DNA of 36,324 nucleotides, taken from Actinoplanes flavus. GTDB taxonomy: Bacteria > Actinomycetota > Actinomycetes > Mycobacteriales > Micromonosporaceae. The position numbers and the translations under genes are program-made. This document shows, piece after piece, positions 8,485 through 14,946 of the stretch. How positions within the stretch are numbered: position 1 is the stretch's first letter; each line of letters starts with the position of its first letter. The notes beneath the pieces were generated by a model, which made no database searches, was not told the DNA's origin, and worked only from the letters and a program-made list of their open reading frames with translations. The stretch spans positions 1 through 36,324 of the forward strand of contig NZ_JAGFNS010000053.1 in NCBI RefSeq assembly GCF_017592555.1. The letters run 5' to 3'.

Positions 8485-9636
8485 GTGACGCACGTGTCCG
8501 AGCGCAGCAGTGCCGGATCCAACGGCGCCGAGGGAGGCGACCGTCAGCTGTGGACGGCCGGCTCCGGCCGGGGCGCGCGCAAGCGCCCGGCCACGTACGC
8601 GGAAGCGGGTGTCTCCATCCACGCCGGCGACCGGGCCGTCGAGCTGCTCAAGTCCAAGGTGAAGAAGACCTCCCGGCCCGAGGTGATCGGTGACCTGGGC
8701 GGCTTCTCCGGCCTGTTCCGCCTGAACACGGCGAAGTACAAGAGCCCGATCCTGGCCTCCTCCACCGACGGCGTGGGCACCAAGCTGGTCATCGCCCAGC
8801 AGCTCGACATCCACGACACGATCGGCATCGACCTGGTCGCCATGGTCGTCGACGACCTGGTGGCCTGCGGTGCCGAGCCGCTGTTCCTGCTCGACTACAT
8901 CGCCTGCGGCGAGGTCGTCCCGGACAAGGTCGCCGAGATCGGCGCCGGCATCGCCGACGGCTGCCGGTACGCCGGCTGTGCCCTGCTGGGCGGCGAGACC
9001 GCCGAGCACCCGGGCGTGCTGCGCCCGGACGAGTACGACGTCTCCGCCACCGGCGTCGGTGTGGTCGAGGAGAGCGAGATCCTCGGCAAGGAGCGGGTCG
9101 AGCTGGGCGACGCGGTCATCGCGATGCGCTCGTCCGGTCTGCACTCCAACGGCTACTCGCTGGTCCGGCACGTGCTGCTGGGCGCCGGCCGCATGCGGCT
9201 GGACACCGTGGTCGACGACTTCGGCACGCAGCGCACCCTGGGCGAGGAGCTGCTCACCCCCACCAAGATCTACGCCAAGGACTGCCTGGGCCTGATCGAG
9301 GAGACCGAGGTCCGGGCGTTCTCGCACGTCACCGGCGGCGGTATCCCCGGCAACCTGAACCGGGTCCTCCCCGACACCATGGACGCCGTGGTCGACCGTT
9401 CGACCTGGCGCCCGCAGCCGATCTTCGACCTGATCCAGGCCAAGGGCCGGATCGAGGACACGGAGATGGAGGCCACCTTCAACATGGGCGTCGGCATGTT
9501 CGCGATCGTCTCGTCCGACGACGCGGACCGTGCGATGGCCTATCTGACCGGCCGCGGCGTCGAGGCGTGGCAGGTGGGCGAGGTCGTCGAGGGCACCGGT
9601 GAGGTGCAGATGATGAGCTCGTACACCCGCGGCTGA
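8485..9636 (+). CDS. purM: Phosphoribosylformylglycinamidine cyclo-ligase PurM (AIR synthetase)
   Basis: 383 residues. It converts FGAM to aminoimidazole ribonucleotide with ATP, step 5 of the pathway. GTG start with AGGGGAG 4 bases upstream. Typical motifs are TYAEAGVSIHAGDRAVELLK, STDGVGTKLVIA, DLVAMVVDDL, GGETAEHPG and FSHVTGGGIPGNL. A Ser/Gly-rich N-terminal extension of about 35 residues precedes the conserved domain. It probably forms a transcription unit with purF. A hairpin terminator follows, separating it from the repeat array and RiPP genes downstream. Confidence 0.97.
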   Translation: MTHVSERSSAGSNGAEGGDRQLWTAGSGRGARKRPATYAEAGVSIHAGDRAVELLKSKVKKTSRPEVIGDLGGFSGLFRLNTAKYKSPILASSTDGVGTKLVIAQQLDIHDTIGIDLVAMVVDDLVACGAEPLFLLDYIACGEVVPDKVAEIGAGIADGCRYAGCALLGGETAEHPGVLRPDEYDVSATGVGVVEESEILGKERVELGDAVIAMRSSGLHSNGYSLVRHVLLGAGRMRLDTVVDDFGTQRTLGEELLTPTKIYAKDCLGLIEETEVRAFSHVTGGGIPGNLNRVLPDTMDAVVDRSTWRPQPIFDLIQAKGRIEDTEMEATFNMGVGMFAIVSSDDADRAMAYLTGRGVEAWQVGEVVEGTGEVQMMSSYTRG

Positions 9637-9677
9637 CTACCAGGTACTTCTGGTTGGTAACAGTCCGAGCGTGAAAT

Positions 9678-9712
9678 GATCCGCGTGTGTCGATGTCCGG
9701 CACATGCGGATC
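9678..9712 (+). terminator. purM terminator hairpin
   Basis: A 12-bp stem with one G-U pair (GATCCGCGTGTG 9678-9689 with CACATGCGGATC 9701-9712) and an 11-base loop, followed by TTTCG. It lies 41 bases past the purM stop. The T-run is short. An additional weak inverted repeat ACCAG/CTGGT lies at 9639-9654. Confidence 0.7.
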
Positions 9713-9745
9713 TTTCGCGTTCTGGTGGACTGGGTGCCCTAACCT

Positions 9746-9964
9746 GACCGGGCGGCTAGCGCCGCACGGTCCGACCCGGGCGGCTGGCGCCGCACGGGTC
9801 ACTGGCTCGAGGTTCAATCGGACCGGGCGGCTGGCGCCGCACGGTTCTGACCCGGGCGGCTGGCGCCGCACGGTTCTGACCCGGGCGGCTGGCGCCGCAC
9901 GGGTCACTGGCTCGAGGCTCGACCGACCCGGGCGGCTGGCGCCGCACGGGTCACTGGCTCAAGG
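9746..9964. repeat. Six-copy GC-rich hairpin repeat array upstream of the RiPP genes
   Basis: Six near-identical 24-25-base cores (consensus GACCCGGGCGGCTGGCGCCG then CACGG) begin at 9746, 9773, 9821, 9849, 9878 and 9925. Copies 1 and 3 lack one C, and copy 1 has TAGC for TGGC. Each core holds the inverted repeat GCGGC-TGGC-GCCGC. Unit spacing alternates short (27-29) and long (47-48). The long units carry a second repeated block, GTCACTGGCTCGAGG, at 9798-9812 and 9903-9917, with a one-base variant (AAGG end) at 9950-9964. I see no further copies in this window. Reading frames through it give only repeat-derived peptides and are not called. The array fills most of the 393 bases between purM and the radical SAM gene. 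Confidence 0.93.
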
Positions 9965-10029
9965 TTTCCACGGGTGGGGCTGGGTGCGTGTACCAGCGAC
10001 ACCGGTGGGCCGGACGGAGGTGCGTGACC

Positions 10030-11154
10030 ATGGCGGTCGCGTGGAGCGGGATGCGGGGCGTCTCGGCGGAGCCTGGGTACGTTGTCATGCAGCCCACTAC
10101 GCTCTGCAATCTGGCGTGCGACTACTGCTACCTGCCGTTCCGGCGGGAGAATCGGAAGATGCCGGTCGCGGTGGCCGAAGCGGTGGCGGCCGGGGTCGCC
10201 GGCTTCGCGCGTACCGGAAGGTTCTCGGTCGTGTGGCACGGGGGTGAGCCGCTCGCGGCGGGCCGGGACCACCTGGCCGCGCTGTTCGCGCCGTTCGGCG
10301 CGGGCGTCGAGCATCATGTGCAGACCAACGCCACCCTGATCGACGACGACTGGTGCGCGTTCTTCACCGAGCACGACGTCCGGGTCAGCGTCAGCGTGGA
10401 CGGGCCGCGCCGGCGCAACGGCGACCGGGTGGACCGGGGCGGCAAACCCGCCTATGACCTGATCGTCCGCGGCATCGACCGGCTGCGCGCCCACGGCATC
10501 CCGTTCTCCACCCTGTGCGTGGTCGGTGACCCCGGTCCCGGCGTCGCCACCGAACTGTACGAGTACTTCCTCGGCCTGGGCTGCGAGGTGCTCGGCATCA
10601 ACGTGGAGGAGCTGGAGGGCGTCAACACCCGGCTGAACCGGCACGATCCGGCCGCGGTGAGCGCCTTCTGGGCCGAGCTGGTCGGGGCGTGGCGCCGCGA
10701 TCCGCGCATCCACCTGCGGGAGGTCGAGTGGTCGCTGCGCTACGCCGCCGCGGTCCTCGACGGCAGCGCCGACGAACTGCTCCCGCGCCGGCACGACCCG
10801 ATCCCGACGGTCGCCCACGACGGGTCGGTCGTCCTGCTCTCACCCGAGCTGGCCGGCTTCCACGACCCGCGGTACGGCGACTTCACCAGCGGGAACGTGC
10901 TCTCCACCCCGCTGCCCGAGATCCTGGCCGGCGCCACCGGGACGCCTTGGATCCAGGAGTTCCTCCGCGGTGTCGAGGCATGCCGCGGCGCCTGCCCGTA
11001 CTTCGGCTTCTGCGGTGGCGCACACGCCGCCAACCGGTACTTCGAACACGGCAGATTCGACGTCACCGAGACGAACCACTGCCGGAACAGCAAGATTCGC
11101 CTATTGGAGGGAGTGCTGGATCATGCCCGAGATCACGAAGCCACGGCTGTCTGA
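10030..11154 (+). CDS. amcB: Radical SAM/SPASM peptide maturase, cyclophane (triceptide) type
   Basis: 374 residues. The radical SAM cluster motif is C26-x3-C30-x2-C33 (TLCNLACDYCYLPF). WHGGEPL follows as the SAM-contacting GGE, then QTNAT and SVDGP strand motifs of a partial TIM barrel. The C-terminus has auxiliary-cluster cysteines C318, C322, C328 and C351 in ACRGACPYFGFCGG and NHC. The PYFGFCGGAHAANRYFE segment is typical of actinobacterial maturases that join an aromatic ring carbon to a beta-carbon two residues on (three-residue cyclophanes). ATG at 10030 has GGAGG 9 bases upstream. The coding region overlaps the precursor gene by 32 bases, so the two are translated together. The amcB name is from memory of the AmcA/AmcB family. 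The general class is certain; the exact chemistry is inferred. Confidence 0.82.
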   Translation: MAVAWSGMRGVSAEPGYVVMQPTTLCNLACDYCYLPFRRENRKMPVAVAEAVAAGVAGFARTGRFSVVWHGGEPLAAGRDHLAALFAPFGAGVEHHVQTNATLIDDDWCAFFTEHDVRVSVSVDGPRRRNGDRVDRGGKPAYDLIVRGIDRLRAHGIPFSTLCVVGDPGPGVATELYEYFLGLGCEVLGINVEELEGVNTRLNRHDPAAVSAFWAELVGAWRRDPRIHLREVEWSLRYAAAVLDGSADELLPRRHDPIPTVAHDGSVVLLSPELAGFHDPRYGDFTSGNVLSTPLPEILAGATGTPWIQEFLRGVEACRGACPYFGFCGGAHAANRYFEHGRFDVTETNHCRNSKIRLLEGVLDHARDHEATAV

Positions 11155-11350
11155 CGGCGTGGAGACGGATCCGGTGACGGCACGGGTGCACGACACCCGG
11201 GCTGGACTGGCCGCGCTCATCGAGGAGGCGGACGAGGCCCGCAGACAGCGTGCCGAGGAGACGCCGCGGGATGGCGGATCGGCGGTCTGCGCCTGGAACC
11301 ACTTCGAGAACATTCCCACGTTCTACAACTGGAACAACCGGCCGCGCTGA
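11123..11350 (+). CDS. amcA: RiPP precursor peptide with C-terminal aromatic-X-Asn core (AmcA-like)
   Basis: 75 residues. The leader region (1-55) is charged and helical (ARVHDTRAGLAALIEEADEA). The core is the last 20 residues, starting at Cys56: CAWNHFENIPTFYNWNN then RPR. It contains four aromatic-X-X triads: W58-N-H60, F61-E-N63, F67-Y-N69 and W70-N-N72. Three end in Asn, the substrate pattern of three-residue-cyclophane maturases. The ATG at 11123 lies inside the end of the maturase gene, with GGAGGG 11 bases upstream. No exporter, protease or second modifying enzyme is adjacent, so leader removal and export would depend on genes elsewhere. The precursor role rests on size, position and core pattern. 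Confidence 0.8.
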   Translation: MPEITKPRLSDGVETDPVTARVHDTRAGLAALIEEADEARRQRAEETPRDGGSAVCAWNHFENIPTFYNWNNRPR

Positions 11351-11364
11351 CGCGTGACTCGGTC

Positions 11365-11397
11365 GAAGCCCACGCGGGAAGAGCCCGCGTGGGCTTC
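11365..11397 (+). terminator. Terminator after the RiPP cassette
   Basis: A perfect 14-bp stem (GAAGCCCACGCGGG 11365-11378 with CCCGCGTGGGCTTC 11384-11397) and a 5-base loop, ending in GTTGT. It starts 14 bases after the precursor stop. Confidence 0.85.
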
Positions 11398-11435
11398 GTT
11401 GTCAACCGTAGGAATCGTGACCACGTGACACACCG

Positions 11436-11460
11436 GAGCACGCGGTCAGTCCGCGTGCTC
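11436..11460 (-). terminator. Hairpin downstream of DUF3073 gene
   Basis: A perfect 10-bp stem (GAGCACGCGG with CCGCGTGCTC) and a 5-base loop, placed 14 bases beyond the stop of the leftward DUF3073 gene. There is no T-run on the minus strand, so its strength as a terminator is uncertain. Confidence 0.5.
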
Positions 11461-11474
11461 TGTGCAAAACGGGG

Positions 11475-11708
11475 TCAGCGCCGCCTTGTCGGCGACCAGG
11501 GGTCCTGGTCCCAGGTGTCCTGGTCGTCGTCCGCAGCGTCGTCCTCGTCATCGTCGACGAACTCGTCGTTGTCGTCGTCGAAGTGACGGTCCGATTGGCG
11601 GGCACCCGCCAATTCGCGCTGCAAGGCGGTGAGGTCGGTGTTCGGGGAGTGATACTTCAACTCCCGGGCCACCTTCGTCTGCTTGGCCTTAGCACGGCCG
11701 CGCCCCAT
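11475..11708 (-). CDS. DUF3073 family protein
   Basis: A 77-residue actinobacterial protein of unknown role. The N-terminus MGRGRAKAKQTKVARELKYH is basic and strongly family-specific, followed by SPNTDLTALQRELAG. The C-terminal half is an Asp/Glu-rich stretch (DDDNDEFVDDDEDDAADDD), so the molecule is sharply charge-divided. The ATG at 11708 was chosen for the family N-terminus and an AGGGGG site 7 bases upstream. The gene normally lies beside purM in Streptomyces and relatives; here the RiPP cassette lies between them. A nucleic-acid or ribosome partner is conceivable from the basic start, but nothing shows it. Confidence 0.88.
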   Translation of the reverse strand: MGRGRAKAKQTKVARELKYHSPNTDLTALQRELAGARQSDRHFDDDNDEFVDDDEDDAADDDQDTWDQDPWSPTRRR

Positions 11709-11889
11709 GGCTCGACCCCCTCGCACAGAATTCGGGGCAGCCCGAAGGCGGTCCCCGATGACGTCAGGCATCTCTCGTGGGTCTTACGGTACATGGACGA
11801 CGGCGCGTTCGGCACCTCGGGTTGCGTGTGACACTGCCGCGCGTCGCGGATGAGGTTCTCCAGCGGCGCGCGGCAGGCCCTCGAAGCCC

Positions 11890-12954
11890 TCAGCCGAGGT
11901 AGATGGAGCGGAGGCGGCCGACCTCCGCCATCCGCCGCTCGGCGAGCCGGTCGGCGGCGATCGCGGGTGGCACGCCCTCGTCGCCGGCGAGCTGGAGGAT
12001 GCGCCCGGTGGTCTCGAAGATCCCGGTGGCCCGCAGCTTGGCCCGCTCGAAGTTGAAGCCCTGGATCTCGTCGGCCACCTGGATGACGCCGCCGGCGTTC
12101 ACCAGATAGTCCGGGGTGTAGAGGATGCCGCGGTCCTCCAGCAGCTTGCTGACGCCGGGGTGGGCCAGCTGGTTGTTGGCCGCGCCGGTCACCACCCGGG
12201 CCCGCAGCACCGGCACCGTGTCGTCGTTCAGCGCGCCGCCGAGGGCGCACGGGGCGTACACGTCGATGTCCGAGGTGATCAGGGCGGTCGTGTCCGGCAC
12301 CAGCGTGATCTGCGGGTGGGTGGTGCGGGCCCAGGTGAGGGCGGCCTCGCTGACATCGGTGGCGACCACCGTGGCGCCGTCGTCGAGCAGGTGCCCGCAC
12401 AGGTACCGGCCGACCTTGCCGAGCCCGGCGACACCGACCGTGCGGCCGCGCAGCGACGGGGTGCCCCAGGTGTGCTCGGCGGCGGCGCGCATGCCCTGGA
12501 AGACGCCCCAGGCGGTGAGCACCGAGGAGTCGCCGGCGCCGCCGTGCTCCACGCTGCGGCCGGTCGCGTACCGCGTCTCGCGCGCGACCACGTCCATGTC
12601 CTGCACGTAGGTGCCGACGTCGCAGGCGGTGTAGTAGCGGCCGTTCAGCGACTCGACGAACCGCCCGTACGCCCGCAGCAGCGCCTCACTCTTCAGCCGG
12701 GCCGGGTCGCCCCAGATGACCGCCTTGCCGCCGCCCAGGTCCAGTCCGGCCAGGGCGTTCTTGTAGGCCATGCCACGGGACAGGTTGAGCACGTCGGCGA
12801 GGGCGTCCGACTCGTTCTCGTACGGGTAGAAGCGGGTGCCGCCGAGCGCGGGACCGAGCGCCGTGGAGTAGATGCCGATGATCGCCTTCAGGCCGGTCTC
12901 CCGGTCCTGACAGAAGACGACCTGTTCGTGCCCACTGGCGTCAAACACGTCCAT
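11890..12954 (-). CDS. vdh: Leucine/valine dehydrogenase (Glu/Leu/Phe/Val dehydrogenase family)
   Basis: 354 residues, NAD-dependent. It reversibly deaminates branched-chain amino acids to 2-oxo acids, feeding branched fatty-acid and polyketide starters. The substrate-binding domain has LGGTRFYPY, with Lys65 in AYKNALAG and catalytic Lys77 in LDLGGGKAVIWGDP. The cofactor domain has the Rossmann glycine motif VAGLGKVGRYL near residue 175. The later motifs GAANNQL and YLVNAGGVI are family-typical. Its place between DUF3073 and the bldC side matches the vdh locus of Streptomyces, which supports Val/Leu rather than Phe or Glu as substrate. The exact preference cannot be read from sequence alone. 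Confidence 0.9.
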   Translation of the reverse strand: MDVFDASGHEQVVFCQDRETGLKAIIGIYSTALGPALGGTRFYPYENESDALADVLNLSRGMAYKNALAGLDLGGGKAVIWGDPARLKSEALLRAYGRFVESLNGRYYTACDVGTYVQDMDVVARETRYATGRSVEHGGAGDSSVLTAWGVFQGMRAAAEHTWGTPSLRGRTVGVAGLGKVGRYLCGHLLDDGATVVATDVSEAALTWARTTHPQITLVPDTTALITSDIDVYAPCALGGALNDDTVPVLRARVVTGAANNQLAHPGVSKLLEDRGILYTPDYLVNAGGVIQVADEIQGFNFERAKLRATGIFETTGRILQLAGDEGVPPAIAADRLAERRMAEVGRLRSIYLG

Positions 12955-13104
12955 GGTTGGACTCCTGATCTTTCACGAGGCCTTCGTGGGGCCATGTTCC
13001 CGGCGGGGTTGAGCCGGTCACCAGGAGCGTAGTCGTGCGAATGGCGCGGCGATTACGTCCGTGCGGGAAGTTCCACCCGGCCGATTTCGTGAAAGGATCG
13101 CGCC

Positions 13105-13944
13105 GTGCCGTCACTGTTCGCGTCGTACCTACGGGTTTACGAGCCACTGACCGCCTTCGACCGGGAGCGGCAGGTCTTCTGGCGTGAGTACGCGCGAGAG
13201 GGCCGTGACCTGGGCCTTGTGGAGGGCCCGGCCCGCCAGCGCACCGCCGTGCTCGAGGCGCTCGGCGCCGGCTGGACCCGGCTGCCCGACCTGCCCGACG
13301 AGGCCTATGTCCTGGAGTGGGACGGCAACGTGCTGGTCTGTCCGTGGAACCTGCGGTTGCGGGTGGCCGAGGCCGCGCTGAACGCGCGTGACGGTGTGCC
13401 GGCCGTACTGGCCGACGCCTTCGTGCCGCCGGTGCTGGCCGGTCAGGCGAAGGCCGTGGTGGAGGACTGGCGCAGCGGCGCCAAGGTCCTCGAGCAGGGT
13501 GTGCCCCGGGTGCACGAGCAGACCGCCACGTGGGGTGTGCCGTTGCGCTGGTTCGCCTTCGTCGACCTGGAGGAGCGGGAGATCTCGCTGACCAGCCGGC
13601 GGCGGGTGCTGCGCTACCGGACCGAGATCTCGAAGGCGCGGCGCCGTGCCCATCGGGCGGTCTCGGTGCTGCGCAAGTCGCTGGGCGACGCGCCGATCAC
13701 CGAGGCGGTCGAGGAGGGCACCCGCTGGCTGGAGGAGTTCCATCCACGGTCGGTGGTGGAGCTCGACTACGGCGGCCTCGTCAACCTCCTCCCGGAGGAC
13801 AGTCTGACAGCGGACGATTCCCCCGGACTGGTGGCAGCCGGACTTTCGGCACTTTCTCGTGGTGACGCTGAGTCAGCAACAGAGGCATACGAGGAGCTGG
13901 TGGCGCGCTGGCGTGTCGTCCAACTTCTTGAACGGTGCAATTGA
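13105..13944 (+). CDS. Conserved actinobacterial hypothetical protein, bldC neighbour
   Basis: A 279-residue soluble protein with no signal peptide or membrane helix. It starts with GTG (AAGGA 7 bases upstream) as MPSLFASYLRVYEPLTAFDR. The position between the amino acid dehydrogenase and bldC matches the conserved unknown found there in Streptomyces (SCO4090 region). It is rich in Trp/Arg pairs such as VLEWDGNVLVCPWNLRLRV and RWFAFVDLEEREI. The C-terminal third is helical, ending in ARWRVVQLLERCN. I recognise no catalytic motif. The synteny is its main information: it travels with a developmental regulator and is divergent from vdh, sharing a 150-base promoter region with it. Confidence 0.8.
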   Translation: MPSLFASYLRVYEPLTAFDRERQVFWREYAREGRDLGLVEGPARQRTAVLEALGAGWTRLPDLPDEAYVLEWDGNVLVCPWNLRLRVAEAALNARDGVPAVLADAFVPPVLAGQAKAVVEDWRSGAKVLEQGVPRVHEQTATWGVPLRWFAFVDLEEREISLTSRRRVLRYRTEISKARRRAHRAVSVLRKSLGDAPITEAVEEGTRWLEEFHPRSVVELDYGGLVNLLPEDSLTADDSPGLVAAGLSALSRGDAESATEAYEELVARWRVVQLLERCN

Positions 13945-14173
13945 CCTGCGGAAATGGGACAGACGGGCACGTAACCCTGCCCATGGAAGCGCTCCCGAAG
14001 CGAGCACTCTTCGTAATCACCGCCGGGCGAAGCGTGATAATCGGACTAAACGAGACACTATCTGGCGTAGAAAACACGCAAAAATCGGGCATGCTTCATC
14101 CGTCTATCTGGGGACGTTCGTCCGTTCGGCCCATGTCGGACATCGGGGACTAGCCGGACCATGAGAGACGCAC
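13945..14173 (+). promoter_or_regulatory. bldC upstream region
   Basis: Non-coding and noticeably richer in A/T than its neighbours (for example AAAACACGCAAAAATCGG near 14070). It must contain the bldC promoter. I cannot point to one convincing -35/-10 pair. Short frames through it lack ribosome sites. Confidence 0.45.
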
Positions 14174-14202
14174 CGGCCGGCGGGACCCCGGCCGATGTTT
14201 TT
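14174..14202 (+). promoter_or_regulatory. Terminator-like hairpin in the bldC leader
   Basis: CGGCCGG (14174-14180), 7-base loop, CCGGCCG (14188-14194), then ATGTTTTT. This is a 7-bp all-GC stem followed by five T residues, the shape of an intrinsic terminator. It ends only about 10 bases before the GGAGG ribosome site of bldC. It could be an attenuator in the bldC leader, or end upstream transcription with bldC transcribed from within. An ATG at 14161 could open a 33-codon frame that runs through the hairpin and past the bldC start, but it has no good ribosome site. Confidence 0.6.
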
Positions 14203-14225
14203 AGGCACCTGTGGAGGAGTGACCG

Positions 14226-14435
14226 ATGGCATCGCGTACGCACGATCCTGAGCCGCTACTAACGCCGGCCGAGGTGGCGTCGATGTTCCGTGTCGACCCG
14301 AAGACCGTGACTCGGTGGGCGAAGGCGGGCAAGCTCAGCGCAATTCGCACGTTGGGCGGCCACCGTCGCTACCGGGAGTCGGAGGTTCGTGCCCTGCTGC
14401 AGGGGCAGATTCCCACGCAGCGCCAGGGCGACTGA
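14226..14435 (+). CDS. bldC: Developmental regulator BldC (MerR-like HTH)
   Basis: A 69-residue DNA-binding protein. LLTPAEVASMFRVDPKTVTR is the winged helix-turn-helix start, followed by WAKAGKLSAIRTLGGHRRYR, the MerR wing. The protein is essentially a lone DNA-binding domain, as in Streptomyces BldC, which binds direct repeats cooperatively and holds back entry into development. A GGAGG site lies 9 bases before the ATG. Near-identity with the known family makes the call safe. Its function in this organism (mycelium or sporangium development) is by analogy. Confidence 0.96.
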   Translation: MASRTHDPEPLLTPAEVASMFRVDPKTVTRWAKAGKLSAIRTLGGHRRYRESEVRALLQGQIPTQRQGD

Positions 14436-14462
14436 CCCAGTCGACCGATCGAGAATCGTTGC

Positions 14463-14496
14463 AAGGGGCGAACGCTGGGGAAGGCGATCGCCCCTT
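14463..14496 (+). terminator. Hairpin after bldC
   Basis: Inverted repeat AAGGGGCGA (14463-14471) with TCGCCCCTT (14488-14496), 16-base loop, followed by CTTCGTTT. It is the first of two consecutive hairpins after the bldC stop. Confidence 0.65.
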
Positions 14497-14504
14497 CTTC
14501 GTTT

Positions 14505-14540
14505 GAAGGCGCCGGCATTCACCGGCGCCTTCTTCCTTTT
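14505..14540. terminator. Strong terminator between bldC and the F420 oxidoreductase gene
   Basis: A perfect 11-bp stem (GAAGGCGCCGG 14505-14515 with CCGGCGCCTTC 14522-14532), 6-base loop, then TTCCTTTT. It probably serves both converging genes. Confidence 0.88.
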
Positions 14541-14556
14541 CCGGGGTACGGGAAAG

Positions 14557-14928
14557 TCAGTCGACCAATACGGCGACCGTGCCGTCGATGCCGCGCCGTA
14601 GCCGGCTGCCGAGCATGGTGAGCCGCCCGATGACGCCGTACTTCTTCTTGATTCCCTCGCCGACACGCAGCCGGTCGTCGTGGTCGCCGATCCGCGCGGT
14701 GGCCTCGATCGCCTCGCCGGTGGGGTTGCCCCGCATGTCGCAGGCGGCCACCGTGACCCGGCCGCTGTTGCGGATGCGCTTCAGTTTTCCGCTGCCCGCC
14801 ACGGTCCAGAAGCCCAGGCCGGAGCCGTCGGGCACCACCCACAGCGGGGTCGGCACCGCCCGACCGTCCCGGCGGAACGTGGTGAGCAGGACGTACTTCT
14901 CCGACCCGAGTTGCTCCAGTGCGGCCAT
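14557..14928 (-). CDS. PPOX-class F420-dependent oxidoreductase (Rv2061-like)
   Basis: A 123-residue split-beta-barrel flavin/deazaflavin-binding protein. The opening MAALEQLGSEKYVLLTTF, then GRAVPTPLWVVPDGSGLGFW and LKRIRNSGRVTVAACDMRG, match the small F420-binding subgroup typified by Rv2061. A full single domain is present. The substrate is unknown; relatives bind F420 and reduce or sequester assorted small molecules. The start lies only 18 bases from the ATG of the divergent methyltransferase, so the promoters must overlap or the transcripts begin very close to the start codons. Confidence 0.82.
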   Translation of the reverse strand: MAALEQLGSEKYVLLTTFRRDGRAVPTPLWVVPDGSGLGFWTVAGSGKLKRIRNSGRVTVAACDMRGNPTGEAIEATARIGDHDDRLRVGEGIKKKYGVIGRLTMLGSRLRRGIDGTVAVLVD

Positions 14929-14946
14929 GCGTCAAGAGTAGTGACC

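Noticed and set aside
9746..9964. Possible CRISPR array
   Set aside because: Repeats of 24-25 bases are separated by only 2-23 bases, and the longer spacers are themselves repeated. No cas genes are near. It is a nested tandem repeat.
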